Shown in pieces: positions 44,748-53,285 of a stretch of DNA of 64,000 nt. Source of the stretch: Aquiluna sp. (GTDB lineage Bacteria; Actinomycetota; Actinomycetes; Actinomycetales; Microbacteriaceae); NCBI GenBank assembly GCA_021741585.1, contig JAIOXN010000001.1, positions 797,059 to 861,058 on the forward strand, read 5' to 3'. Below the pieces are notes generated by a model. That model was not told the origin of the DNA. It saw only the letters and a program-made list of their open reading frames with translations, and ran no database searches. The position numbers and the translations under genes were made by a program. Positions within the stretch are counted from its first letter, which is position 1, and each line of letters begins with the position of its first letter.

Positions 44748-46166
44748 CTAGCGAGTGGACCACCATTGAAGCAAGCGTTTTTTGGCTTCATCAAAGCCAA
44801 TCGAGCCCTCGTCAAGCCTGATTTCGAGCAAGAATTTATAAGCATCGCCGACATCCTTGCCGGGCTTGATATCCAAAATCTCCATGATCTGAGCCCCATC
44901 AAGCTCAGGACGCATGGAATCCAACTCTTCCTGGGCCGATAGTTCAGCAATTCTGTGTTCAAGATCGTCATAGGCGTGGGAAAGCCGATCCGCCTTGCGC
45001 TTGTTTCTTGTTGTCACATCGGCACGAGTCAGAGCATGCAGTCTCAAAAGTTGGTCTTCAGCATCGCGAACGTATCTTCTGACAGCCGAGTCGCTCCATT
45101 GCTGGTCGGAATAACCAAAGAATCGAAGGTGCAACTCGACCAGCCTTGCAACCGCCTTGATGGTGTCATTGTCGAATCGCAGTTCTGTAAGACGCTTTTT
45201 GGCAAGCTTTGCCCCCACAACATCGTGGTGGTAGAACGAAACAGCGCCACCTGGTTCGAGCCTTCTGGTTGCCGGCTTGCCAATATCGTGCATTAGGGCA
45301 GCGATTCTAAGTACTAGATCTTTTTCTAGGCCGTAGTCCTTCTCGTAGTCAATCGCTTGCGCAATCACGGTGAGGGTGTGCTGGTAAACATCTTTGTGGT
45401 GGTGATGCTCGTCTGATTCCAGCTTCAGTGCTGGCAACTCAGGCAAAACAATTTCTGCGATTCCAGAATCAACCAGGACCTCAAGACCTGGTTTTGGGTC
45501 ATCCGAAAGCAAAAGTTTGGTGATTTCATCCCTAACCCGTTCGGCGGAAATGATCTTGATGCGGTCCTTCATCGAGACCATGGCTTCGAAGGTTTCAGGT
45601 TCGATCTCGAACCCAAGCTGGGAGGCAAATCTTGCGGCCCGCATCATTCTTAGCGGGTCGTCAGAAAATGAAATCTCTGGCTTGGTAGGGGTTTGTAGGG
45701 TTTGGCCGATTAGGTCCCGTAGACCCTGATGTGGATCAACAAAGATTTTGGACGGAAGCCTTAGTGCCATTGCGTTGACGGTGAAGTCCCGACGAATCAA
45801 ATCGTCTTCCAGGTTGTCGCCAAATTCGACGGTTGGTTTCCTTGACTCTTTGTCGTAGCTATCGGCGCGATAGCTTGTGATCTCCACCTGTTCGTCGTCA
45901 ACCTTGGCAGCGATTGTGCCAAAGGCGCGGCCGATATCCCAAAGTCCAGAGGAGATTGGCTTTAGGAGTGCGATGATCTGATCCGGATCAGCACTGGTAG
46001 TGAAATCTAGATCAGGGGCTTTTCTTCCAAGAATTGCGTCTCGCACCGGTCCGCCAACCAATGAGAGCTCAAAGCCGGCATTCTCAAAAAGGTTGCCAAG
46101 TTTTATAAACAGCGGGTGATCCGTGTTTTCTTGCAAATTAGCAAGCGCTTGGGCGACAGTGAGCAT
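44748..46166 (-). CDS. CCA-adding tRNA nucleotidyltransferase
   Basis: A 472-residue class II nucleotidyltransferase that builds or repairs the tRNA 3' CCA end. The head domain has LVGGPVRDAILGRKAPDLDFTTSAD (GG at 38-39, DxD at 52-54), then the RRDFTVNAMAL motif, and an HD domain near 300 (LMHDIGKPATR). I place the start at ATG 46166 (MLTVAQALANLQ). The upstream frame overlaps the divergent Nudix gene and is rejected. In actinobacteria this gene (pcnA) regularly sits beside a Nudix gene and murJ, as here. Confidence 0.93.
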   Translation of the reverse strand: MLTVAQALANLQENTDHPLFIKLGNLFENAGFELSLVGGPVRDAILGRKAPDLDFTTSADPDQIIALLKPISSGLWDIGRAFGTIAAKVDDEQVEITSYRADSYDKESRKPTVEFGDNLEDDLIRRDFTVNAMALRLPSKIFVDPHQGLRDLIGQTLQTPTKPEISFSDDPLRMMRAARFASQLGFEIEPETFEAMVSMKDRIKIISAERVRDEITKLLLSDDPKPGLEVLVDSGIAEIVLPELPALKLESDEHHHHKDVYQHTLTVIAQAIDYEKDYGLEKDLVLRIAALMHDIGKPATRRLEPGGAVSFYHHDVVGAKLAKKRLTELRFDNDTIKAVARLVELHLRFFGYSDQQWSDSAVRRYVRDAEDQLLRLHALTRADVTTRNKRKADRLSHAYDDLEHRIAELSAQEELDSMRPELDGAQIMEILDIKPGKDVGDAYKFLLEIRLDEGSIGFDEAKKRLLQWWSTR

Positions 46167-46208
46167 GGGCAATAGCTTGCCACAACCGGCGCGGGTAGAG
46201 TTGGGGGC

Positions 46209-46655
46209 ATGAAAGATGGACAAGTCTTCACGGTGAGTGAAATCTCAGCCGGAGGCTTGGTTGTGTCTTCCGAGAATCCCAGAGTGGTGGCGCTAATTAG
46301 CCACAAAAATCGCGGTGGCCAAGCCGATTGGTGCATTCCAAAGGGTCACGTGGAAAAAGGCGAAGACCTAACTGCCACGGCTGTGCGAGAAGTTTTTGAA
46401 GAAACCGGAATCGAGGGCAAGATCATCGAGAAAATCGGTGAAATCTCTTATACCTTCCGGGTTGGTAAGAAAAGAATCCAGAAAACCGTGCACCACTTCC
46501 TTTTGGAGCAAACTGGGGGCGAGCTCTCACACCTTGGAGATCCAACCGGTGAGGTTTTGGACGTGAAGTGGTTCGAGCTTGAAGAGTTAGCCTCCGTACT
46601 CGCCCATGAAAATGAGCGCAAGGTCGCCACTAAGGCAATGGAGATTCTGAATTGA
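46209..46655 (+). CDS. Nudix hydrolase of the oriC region
   Basis: A 148-residue Nudix protein with a complete box GHVEKGEDLTATAVREVFEETGIEG (GX5EX7REUXEEXGU) near residues 46-70. Its place between the CCA-adding enzyme and the murJ cluster is conserved in actinobacteria. The substrate is likely a nucleoside diphosphate derivative. The stop overlaps the start of the next gene (TTGA). It is divergent from the CCA-adding gene with 42 bases between the starts. Confidence 0.9.
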   Translation: MKDGQVFTVSEISAGGLVVSSENPRVVALISHKNRGGQADWCIPKGHVEKGEDLTATAVREVFEETGIEGKIIEKIGEISYTFRVGKKRIQKTVHHFLLEQTGGELSHLGDPTGEVLDVKWFELEELASVLAHENERKVATKAMEILN

Positions 46656-47122
46656 AGCGGGTTGTGGCCCTGATTTTGGGCCTATTGGTATTAGCGGGAC
46701 CCGGGAATGCCGCCGAAGATCAAGTTCATGTCGTGCCCGGAAGTAACGTGAATCTGGTGGCCCGCGACGCCGCCATCCCGGTAAATATCCTGAACCCAAC
46801 CGACCAAGATGTCAGCGTAATTTTGCACGGCAAAACCACGAGTTTCAGGCTTGAGGTGCTCGAAACCACCGAGGTGATCGTGCCGGCTGGAAGTTCGAGC
46901 ATTGGAGAACTGAAGGTACGTGCAATCGCAAACGGACCCGTTGAAATCAAGGTTTGGTTGACCATAGATGGCGAAACTGTTGGAGATGAGGTCGCCATTG
47001 CGGTGAATGTCGCTTACGACGTCGAGCTTTTCCTGCTCGTCAGCTTTGGGGTGCTCGTAGTTGTGCTGTTGGTACTTGGCATTATTCGCACAGCCATGAA
47101 GTTTGCTCGGAGGGGTAAGTGA
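46652..47122 (+). CDS. secreted/membrane protein, DUF6049-like remnant
   Basis: A 156-residue protein with an N-terminal signal peptide (MKRVVALILGLLVLAGPGNAA), an Ig-like beta region (about 25-115) and a C-terminal TM helix (about 126-148) with basic tail KFARRGK. At this position, between a Nudix gene and murJ, larger actinobacteria carry a DUF6049 protein of about 600-800 residues. This one keeps only its C-terminal layout, so I suspect reduction. The start is TTG, overlapping the Nudix stop. It is coupled to murJ by GTGA. Confidence 0.7.
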   Translation: MKRVVALILGLLVLAGPGNAAEDQVHVVPGSNVNLVARDAAIPVNILNPTDQDVSVILHGKTTSFRLEVLETTEVIVPAGSSSIGELKVRAIANGPVEIKVWLTIDGETVGDEVAIAVNVAYDVELFLLVSFGVLVVVLLVLGIIRTAMKFARRGK

Positions 47123-48768
47123 GTCTAGACACCCCTTCGGTGGGCAGAAGCTCGCTAGTGATGGCTTCGGGCACCATTGTTTCGCGCATTCTGGGCTTTA
47201 TTCGCGCCGTGATGCTCGCTGCAACAATCGGTGTCACTACCGACGCAGCGGATGCTTTTGGGGTTGCGAATCAGCTACCAAACAACGTCTACGCGATCAT
47301 TGTTGGAGGCGTTCTAAACGCAGTTTTGGTACCCCAACTTGTTCGAGCACGGTCAATGGCTGATGGTGGCCGGGGTTACATCGATCGCTTTGTGACCCTT
47401 GCAATCTCGGTGTTTTTTGTAGTTTCTCTGGTTTTCACCATTGCTGCACCGGTTTTGGTAAGGCTCTACACCTCAGGTTGGTCTGAGGATCAGCTGGCAC
47501 TTGCAACAGCATTTGCATACTGGTGCTTGCCCCAGTTGTTCTTTTACGGGATGTATTCGATTTTTGGCGAGGTTCTGAACTCCAGAAGCGCATTTGGTCC
47601 ATTTATGTGGGCTCCGGTTCTCAACAACGTGGTTTCAATCGCTGGCCTCGGTGCCTTCATTCTGATTTTTGGCGCGGATCCAACCGGTATTCGTCTTGTT
47701 GAGGCCTGGGGTGGGGACCGCATTGCCCTGCTTGCTGGAAGCGCCACGCTGGGTGTCGCAGCCCAGGCAGTAATTCTTTTGCTGTCTTGGAAAAAGATTG
47801 GATTGAAATTCTCTTTGAACTTCAAATTCCGCGGGTTTGGACTTGGACCAGCACTCAAGGCCGCTTCCTGGTCACTGGCAATGGTCTTGGTAACCCAAAT
47901 CGGTGGCTTGGTTCAGACCATGGTGGCATCGACGGCCGTCTCCGGCCGAGATTCTGGTCTTGAGGTTGCATCGGTCGCCGCATCTGCCATTGCCTGGCTG
48001 ATATTCATGCTTCCTCACTCGGTGGTGACAGTATCTATTGCAACCGCATATTTCACGAGGATGAGCCAGCACGCGGCTGCGAATCGAATCGATGAGTTTA
48101 AGAGCGACCTAACCACCGGTCTTCGAGTAATCGCCCTGGTTTCGGTTATCTCATCAGGCCTATTGATGCTCTTGGCCTATCCGGTTGCCAGAGTGTTTGT
48201 TGGGGAGTATCCGGCAACCATTGCGCTGGGAAACGTGATCATGGCATTCATGATTGGTTTGGTTCCATTCAGCTTCGTTTACATGATGCAGCGAGCCTTC
48301 TTCGCGCTTGAAGACACCAGAACACCGTTTTTGTTCACCTCGGTTCAGATTTCCATTCATATCGCAGGCTCTTTGACCCTTGGGGCCCTGATGCCAAAGC
48401 AGTGGCTGGTGGTTTCTCTCGCGTTGTTGACTACGGTTTCGGTTTTGGTGCAGGGAACCATCGCCTATGGGCTACTCAAAAGGCGGATCGGTGGCCTAAG
48501 TGGCCATGGGGTTATTCGCTCACTGTTTGCTTTCGTTGCGGCTGCAATACCCGCGCTGGGGCTTGGGTATTGGGTGTTGCAGTTGCTTGGCGGAATCTCC
48601 GCAGGTTCTTTCCCACTGGATAAAGTGCTTTCCTCCGTTTTATCGAGCGGAATCGTTGGAATAGTTGTGCTATTCACATACTTGTTCTTGCTTTGGTTAT
48701 TCAAAGTTTCCGAACTCAGGGAACTTCAGGCCCAATTGACAGCTAGGTTAAAGCGCAGACGAAGCTAA
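47119..48768 (+). CDS. murJ: lipid II flippase MurJ
   Basis: A 549-residue MOP-superfamily flippase with about 14 TM helices that moves lipid II across the membrane for peptidoglycan synthesis. Typical segments: TIVSRILGFIRAVMLAATIG near 18-37, FGVANQLPNNVYAIIVGGVLNAVLVPQLVRA near 46-76, and LPHSVVTVSIATAYFTRMS near 300-318. It lacks the cytosolic pseudokinase extension of mycobacterial MviN. GTG 47119 overlaps the previous stop as GTGA. Confidence 0.95.
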   Translation: MSLDTPSVGRSSLVMASGTIVSRILGFIRAVMLAATIGVTTDAADAFGVANQLPNNVYAIIVGGVLNAVLVPQLVRARSMADGGRGYIDRFVTLAISVFFVVSLVFTIAAPVLVRLYTSGWSEDQLALATAFAYWCLPQLFFYGMYSIFGEVLNSRSAFGPFMWAPVLNNVVSIAGLGAFILIFGADPTGIRLVEAWGGDRIALLAGSATLGVAAQAVILLLSWKKIGLKFSLNFKFRGFGLGPALKAASWSLAMVLVTQIGGLVQTMVASTAVSGRDSGLEVASVAASAIAWLIFMLPHSVVTVSIATAYFTRMSQHAAANRIDEFKSDLTTGLRVIALVSVISSGLLMLLAYPVARVFVGEYPATIALGNVIMAFMIGLVPFSFVYMMQRAFFALEDTRTPFLFTSVQISIHIAGSLTLGALMPKQWLVVSLALLTTVSVLVQGTIAYGLLKRRIGGLSGHGVIRSLFAFVAAAIPALGLGYWVLQLLGGISAGSFPLDKVLSSVLSSGIVGIVVLFTYLFLLWLFKVSELRELQAQLTARLKRRRS

Positions 48769-48840
48769 ACTCACCGGTTTGCTTGGTGGGGAATAGATAG
48801 ATACTCATCTATGTTTGGTGAGTTAGATAGATTGGAAATC
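48769..48840 (+). promoter_or_regulatory. trxB promoter, SigR/SigH type
   Basis: GGAAT (48790-48794) is followed after exactly 18 bases by GTT (48813-48815), the consensus of Streptomyces SigR and mycobacterial SigH, regulators of thioredoxin operons. It is 26 bases upstream of the trxB ATG. A 7-base inverted repeat ACTCACC/GGTGAGT (48769-48775 and 48817-48823) flanks it, and TAGATAGAT occurs twice (48794, 48824). Use of the promoter is inferred. Confidence 0.8.
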
Positions 48841-49761
48841 ATGAGAGATCTCATAATTATTGGTTCCGGCCCGGCCGGCTACACAGCAGCGATCTACGCC
48901 GCAAGAGCCCAGCTCAACCCCCTAATGATTGCATCCAGCGTTGAGCCCGGTGGCGAACTCATGAAGACCACCGAGGTTGAGAATTACCCGGGCTTCCCAG
49001 AGGGCCTAATGGGTCCAGACTTGATGGCCAACTTCCAGGCCCAGGCTGAGCGCTTTGGCACCGAGATTCTGTTCGATGACGTCACCGAGGTTGACCTAAA
49101 GGGCGATGTCAAGATCGTAAAAACTGGCGCTGGTGAGACATTTGAGGCAAAAGCGGTCATCATTTCAACCGGTGCTGCCTACCGCGAGCTAGGTCTTCCA
49201 AAGGAGAAGGAGCTCTCCGGTCACGGTGTTTCATGGTGTGCAACTTGCGATGGTTTCTTCTTCAGAGAAAAAACCATTGCAGTAGTTGGAGGGGGCGATT
49301 CCGCCATGGAAGAGGCTAACTTCCTAACCAAGTTTGCCTCCAAGGTTTACATAATCCATCGCCGCGACAGCCTAAAGGCTTCGAAGATCATGCAGCAGCG
49401 CGCCTTTGACAACCCAAAGATCGAGTTTGTTTGGAACAGTGCAATTGCAGAGCTCAAGGGCGATGTGAAGCTAGAAGGCGTTGTTCTAGAGGACACCGTC
49501 ACCGGTGCCAAGTCAGATTTGGCGCTAGATGGTTTATTCATCGCAATCGGAAATGACCCAAGGGTTGATCTGGTTGAGAACCAGGTCGAACTCGATAACG
49601 CAAGATTCATCAAGGTGGATGGTCGCAGTTCAAAAACCAGCATTCCGGGCGTATTTGCAGCCGGAGACGTAATTGACCCAACCTATCGCCAGGCAATCAC
49701 CGCAGCCGGTTCCGGCTGCGTTGCTGCCCTTGACGCAGAGCACTATCTAAGCAACCACTAG
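48841..49761 (+). CDS. trxB: thioredoxin reductase
   Basis: A 306-residue FAD/NADPH flavoenzyme. GSGPAGYTAAIYAARA (8-23) is the FAD site, the redox pair CATC is at 133-136 (SWCATCDGFF), VVGGGDSAMEEANFL forms the NADPH Rossmann motif, and the C-terminal FAAGDVIDPTYRQAITAAGSGCVAALDA is typical. It reduces TrxA encoded 10 bases downstream. I choose ATG 48841; ten codons of upstream frame fall within the promoter. The operon probably responds to thiol stress through a SigR/SigH-type promoter. Confidence 0.97.
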   Translation: MRDLIIIGSGPAGYTAAIYAARAQLNPLMIASSVEPGGELMKTTEVENYPGFPEGLMGPDLMANFQAQAERFGTEILFDDVTEVDLKGDVKIVKTGAGETFEAKAVIISTGAAYRELGLPKEKELSGHGVSWCATCDGFFFREKTIAVVGGGDSAMEEANFLTKFASKVYIIHRRDSLKASKIMQQRAFDNPKIEFVWNSAIAELKGDVKLEGVVLEDTVTGAKSDLALDGLFIAIGNDPRVDLVENQVELDNARFIKVDGRSSKTSIPGVFAAGDVIDPTYRQAITAAGSGCVAALDAEHYLSNH

Positions 49762-49771
49762 GAGGTTTGCC

Positions 49772-50095
49772 ATGTCAGCAGTTGAAGCAACCAGCGCAAC
49801 ATTCAAAGCAGAGGTTTTGGAGTCTAAGAGACCGGTAATCGTTGATTTTTGGGCTGAGTGGTGTGGTCCGTGCCGCATGGTCTCACCGATCTTGGATGAG
49901 ATAGCCGCAGAACATCTTGCAGAACTCAAGGTTGTCAAGGTAAACGTGGATCACGAGCCAAACCTGGCCATGGAATACAACGTCACAGGAATTCCGCTTT
50001 TAGGAGTTTTCCACGAGGGCAAATTGGTTAAGCAGCTGGTTGGTGCTCGTCCAAAGGCTGCAATCCTTGCCGAGCTTTCGGAGTTCCTGTCCTAA
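49772..50095 (+). CDS. trxA: thioredoxin
   Basis: A 107-residue thioredoxin with the active site WCGPC (Trp30, Cys31-Cys34) and the cis-proline GIPLLGVF. It is reduced by the adjacent TrxB and reduces cytosolic disulfides. AGGAGG precedes the ATG, and the gene is co-transcribed with trxB. Downstream are 59 bases that hold a hairpin (CTCCCG/CGGGAG) before the aminotransferase start. Confidence 0.97.
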   Translation: MSAVEATSATFKAEVLESKRPVIVDFWAEWCGPCRMVSPILDEIAAEHLAELKVVKVNVDHEPNLAMEYNVTGIPLLGVFHEGKLVKQLVGARPKAAILAELSEFLS

Positions 50096-50113
50096 ATACC
50101 TAGGCAAATCAGC

Positions 50114-50154
50114 CTCCCGGGAACTAAGCTAGCCTCTAAAACTCGGGAGTTTTC
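50114..50154 (+). terminator. hairpin at the trxA end / aminotransferase RBS
   Basis: CTCCCG (50114-50119) pairs with CGGGAG (50144-50149), followed by TTTT. The second arm contains the GGGAG ribosome site of the aminotransferase gene (ATG 50155), so the stem could end the trxBA transcript or mask translation of the next gene. The loop of 24 bases is long for a terminator. Confidence 0.4.
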
Positions 50155-51414
50155 ATGAATAACGCGCGCACAGGAAGTGTTACCAACTTCGATGCTTGGA
50201 AGCATGCCTATGCCGCGCGCGCCTCAAATCTTTCGGTTTCTGAAGTAAGAGCCCTTTTCGCCGTGGTCTCAAGGCCAGAAGTGGTCTCGCTTGCAGGCGG
50301 AATGCCTGATGTTTCCGCGCTGGATGGCGCTTTGATCGAGCAGGCCTTTGAGTCGCTGATGAAAAACAAGCGCAACTTTGCCCTGCAGTACGGCGGCGGC
50401 CAAGGTGACCTGCGACTTCGAGAGCAAATCCAGGGCATCATGGCGCAGGATGGCATCAACGGTTCGGTTGAGGATATCGTCATCACCACTGGTAGCCAGC
50501 ACGGTCTTGAGCTATTAGCCGATCTTTTCCTGGACGCAGGCGATGTGGTCTTAGTTGAAGCCCCTAGTTATGTTGGAGCGGTTGGTATTTTCCGCCACAA
50601 AGAGGCTCAGATCGAGCACGTCTTCACCGACGACGAAGGAATTTCGCCAGTTGCGTTGGCGGAAGCCGCTGATGCCCTTTTGGCGCAGGGTCGCAAAGTC
50701 AAATTGCTTTATTTGGTTCCAAACTTTGCAAACCCATCTGGAGTGACGCTTTCCGAGGCAAGAAGACCCGAAGTTCTAAAAGTTTGTGCAGAACGCGGGA
50801 TTTTGGTGGTTGAGGACAACCCTTATGGATTGTTGTATTTCGGCGAAAAGCCGCCAAAGGCCATGCGTTCACTGGATGAAGACGGGGTCGTTTACCTAGG
50901 CAGCTTCTCCAAGATCCTCTCTCCTGGCCTTCGTGTCGGATACGTGCTTGCTCCACCTGCAATCCGTGAGAAGTTGGTTTTAGCCAACGAATCAGCGATT
51001 TTGTCTCCTGCGACTTTTGCTCAGATGATGGTTAGTGAATATCTTTCAATTGCCGATTGGCAGGGACAGATTGAGACCTATCGCAGACTTTATGCCAAGA
51101 AGCGAGACGCGGCCCTTGAGGCTCTCGAGCAGTATCTCCCACGAGTCACTACAACCAGACCAGACGGCGGTTTCTTCTTGTGGTTGACGTTGCCCGAAGG
51201 CCTAAATAGCAAGGAAATGCTGCCTTTGGCTGTCAATGAGCTAGTCGCCTACACCCCAGGAACTGCTTTCTATGGGGACGGCCGCGGAGCAAACAATATT
51301 CGGGTTTGCTTCTCGCACCCAACAGCCGAGAACGTCAAGATTGGCATTAAGCGCCTCTCCAACGTAATTAATCTGCAATTGGATCTCCTTGACACCTTCG
51401 GAAACAAGGCCTGA
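50155..51414 (+). CDS. PLP-dependent aminotransferase, class I/II
   Basis: A 419-residue fold-type I aminotransferase similar to 2-aminoadipate/aromatic aminotransferases (LysN/ARO8-like). LAGGMPD is near 48-54, the catalytic Lys253 in YLGSFSKILSPGLRVGY binds pyridoxal phosphate, and NPSGVTLSEARRPEVLK and EDNPYGLLYF contain the conserved Asn and Asp-Tyr. A winged-helix MocR domain is absent. Substrate not known. It lies between trxA and a D-Ala ligase-like gene, a frequent arrangement near actinobacterial parB. Confidence 0.87.
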   Translation: MNNARTGSVTNFDAWKHAYAARASNLSVSEVRALFAVVSRPEVVSLAGGMPDVSALDGALIEQAFESLMKNKRNFALQYGGGQGDLRLREQIQGIMAQDGINGSVEDIVITTGSQHGLELLADLFLDAGDVVLVEAPSYVGAVGIFRHKEAQIEHVFTDDEGISPVALAEAADALLAQGRKVKLLYLVPNFANPSGVTLSEARRPEVLKVCAERGILVVEDNPYGLLYFGEKPPKAMRSLDEDGVVYLGSFSKILSPGLRVGYVLAPPAIREKLVLANESAILSPATFAQMMVSEYLSIADWQGQIETYRRLYAKKRDAALEALEQYLPRVTTTRPDGGFFLWLTLPEGLNSKEMLPLAVNELVAYTPGTAFYGDGRGANNIRVCFSHPTAENVKIGIKRLSNVINLQLDLLDTFGNKA

Positions 51415-51415
51415 T

Positions 51416-52357
51416 ATGCAGCCACACGTTCTGATTCTTTCCGGAGGCATCTCCCACGAAAGAGACGTCTCGCTCAAATCTGGTCGTCGCGTGGCCGATG
51501 CTTTGGTTGATGCCGGGGCTCGGGTGGAGATTCGCGAGCCGGACCCAGAACTAGTTGGTCACCTCATCGCAACAAAACCTGATGTTGTTTGGTCAACTCT
51601 GCATGGTTCGGTCGGTGAAGATGGATCTCTGCAAGACCTCCTAGAACTCACTGGAATTCCTTTTGTTGGCTCGGATGCCGACGGGGCCAGATTGGCCTGG
51701 AACAAGGCAATTGCAAAGCTATTACTTGGACGCCACGGGATTCAAACGCCAAAGTCCATCACGCTGCCCAAATCAACCTTTCGCGAGTTGAATGCTGAGG
51801 CGGTTTTGGCATTGGTAGCAACGGCCATGCCGTTCCCACTGATCGTAAAGCCCGTGAAAAGCGGTTCTGCTCAGGGAGTTAGCAAGGTTTTGGATGTTGA
51901 CCACTTTGGCAAGGCAATGGTTGACGCTTTTGTTTACTGCGATGAGGTAATCATCGAGCACTTTGTCGAGGGAACTGAACTTGCAATAAGCGTGGTTGAC
52001 CTTGGTTTTGGTCCAAGAGCTCTGCCTCCTGTTGAGATTGCGCCCGAGAGTGGCCAATTCGGTTATAGCGAGCGCTATGTTCCTGGTGAAACCAATTACT
52101 ACGTACCGGCACGGCTTCGTCCGGCTGAGATTGAGCGGGCTGCTGAGGCCGCAATTCTTTCTCACACCGCCCTGAGGCTTCGTCACCTGAGCCGAATTGA
52201 CTTCATTGTTGACAAAGAGGGAGTTCCTTGGTTCCTGGAGGCAAATACCTCTCCAGGCATGACTGAAACCTCGCTTTTCCCACAAGCTATCATCGCCGAA
52301 GGGGAGTCGCTCTCTGACGCCTATCTTTCAATAGCGCAGGCGGCAATCAGGTCTTAG
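51416..52357 (+). CDS. D-alanine--D-alanine ligase-like ATP-grasp enzyme
   Basis: A 313-residue ATP-grasp protein. The N-domain VLILSGGISHERDVSLKSGRRVADAL carries the conserved SxERxVSxxS segment (about 6-22), and later blocks are STLHGSVGEDGSLQDLLELTGIPFVGSDADGARLAWNKAIAK and FIVDKEGVPWFLEANTSPGMTETSL (the Mg/ATP site). Such a second ddl-like gene next to parB is common in actinobacteria. Whether it makes D-Ala-D-Ala or another dipeptide is unproven. Start at ATG 51416, one base after the aminotransferase stop. Confidence 0.85.
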   Translation: MQPHVLILSGGISHERDVSLKSGRRVADALVDAGARVEIREPDPELVGHLIATKPDVVWSTLHGSVGEDGSLQDLLELTGIPFVGSDADGARLAWNKAIAKLLLGRHGIQTPKSITLPKSTFRELNAEAVLALVATAMPFPLIVKPVKSGSAQGVSKVLDVDHFGKAMVDAFVYCDEVIIEHFVEGTELAISVVDLGFGPRALPPVEIAPESGQFGYSERYVPGETNYYVPARLRPAEIERAAEAAILSHTALRLRHLSRIDFIVDKEGVPWFLEANTSPGMTETSLFPQAIIAEGESLSDAYLSIAQAAIRS

Positions 52358-52358
52358 T

Positions 52359-53285
52359 TCAGTTCTTCTCGATGTCTGAGATGATTCTGCGCAGATCCGC
52401 AATATTTCCAAATTCAATGATCAACTGGCCTTTTTTGCGTCCAAGCTGAATCTTCACAATCGTGTTCAAGCGCTCACCCAAGCCCTCGGCAAGCTCTTTT
52501 AGCATGTCGGTCTTGCCTCCCGCGGTGATCTTGGCCTTCTTTGGCTTGACCTTTACGCCGGAAACTACCTCTTCAAGGCCACGCACTGAAAGACCCTCGC
52601 GGATAGCCTTTTCTGCTAGGGATCGCATTGTTGCCTCATCCGGAGCGCCAAGGATTGCCCTAGCGTGACCTGCGGAAAGCACTCCAGAGGCGACCTTTGA
52701 CTGAACATCGAGTGGCAAGCGCAACAGACGCAAGGTGTTGGTGATTTGAGGTCTTGAGCGGCCAAGCTTGTCAGCCAGTTGCTCCTGAGTAGAACCAAAA
52801 TCTTCAAGGAGTTGCTTATAAGCGGAGGCTTCTTCTAGTGGATTCAGGTTTGCTCGGTGCAAATTCTCCAAAAGAGCATCGCGAAGCATGTTCTCATCTG
52901 CTGTTTCCCTCAGAACAGCCGGGATTTTTTCCAGTCCAGCCTCAATTGAAGCGCGCAAGCGGCGCTCTCCCATGATCAGCTCGTAGCCATCGTCCTTGCT
53001 GCGGACAACAATAGGCTGCAGGATTCCGAACTCTTTGACCGAGTGAACCAGCTCAGCGAAAGCTTCTGGTTCAAAGACGCTTCTTGGCTGCTGCGGGTTT
53101 GGAACAATCACTCTTGGGTCTATTTGAATTAGGCGTGCTCCAGGGACATCTAGGAGATCGACTGGCCTCACGGCTGGGGTGGATGAAAAGAAGACGTCAA
53201 CAGCGTCTCTTTCACCGCCTGGAATCAGTGACCCGATACCCCTACCAAGCCCTCCGCGGCGTTCTGGGCGCTTTTCTTCACTCAT
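52359..53285 (-). CDS. parB: chromosome partitioning protein ParB
   Basis: A 308-residue CTP-dependent DNA clamp. The N-terminal CTP-binding part has VIVPNPQQPRSVFEPEAFAELVHSVKEFGILQPIVVR and the GERRLRA motif (about 107-113). A helix-turn-helix (TQEQLADKLGRSRPQITNTLRLLRLP, about 171-196) recognises parS, and a dimerisation domain closes it (about 262-308). The N-terminal basic segment GLGRGIGSLIPGG is typical. ATG 53285 overlaps the parA stop by eight bases. Two perfect parS sites lie at 54186 and 55004. Confidence 0.97.
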   Translation of the reverse strand: MSEEKRPERRGGLGRGIGSLIPGGERDAVDVFFSSTPAVRPVDLLDVPGARLIQIDPRVIVPNPQQPRSVFEPEAFAELVHSVKEFGILQPIVVRSKDDGYELIMGERRLRASIEAGLEKIPAVLRETADENMLRDALLENLHRANLNPLEEASAYKQLLEDFGSTQEQLADKLGRSRPQITNTLRLLRLPLDVQSKVASGVLSAGHARAILGAPDEATMRSLAEKAIREGLSVRGLEEVVSGVKVKPKKAKITAGGKTDMLKELAEGLGERLNTIVKIQLGRKKGQLIIEFGNIADLRRIISDIEKN

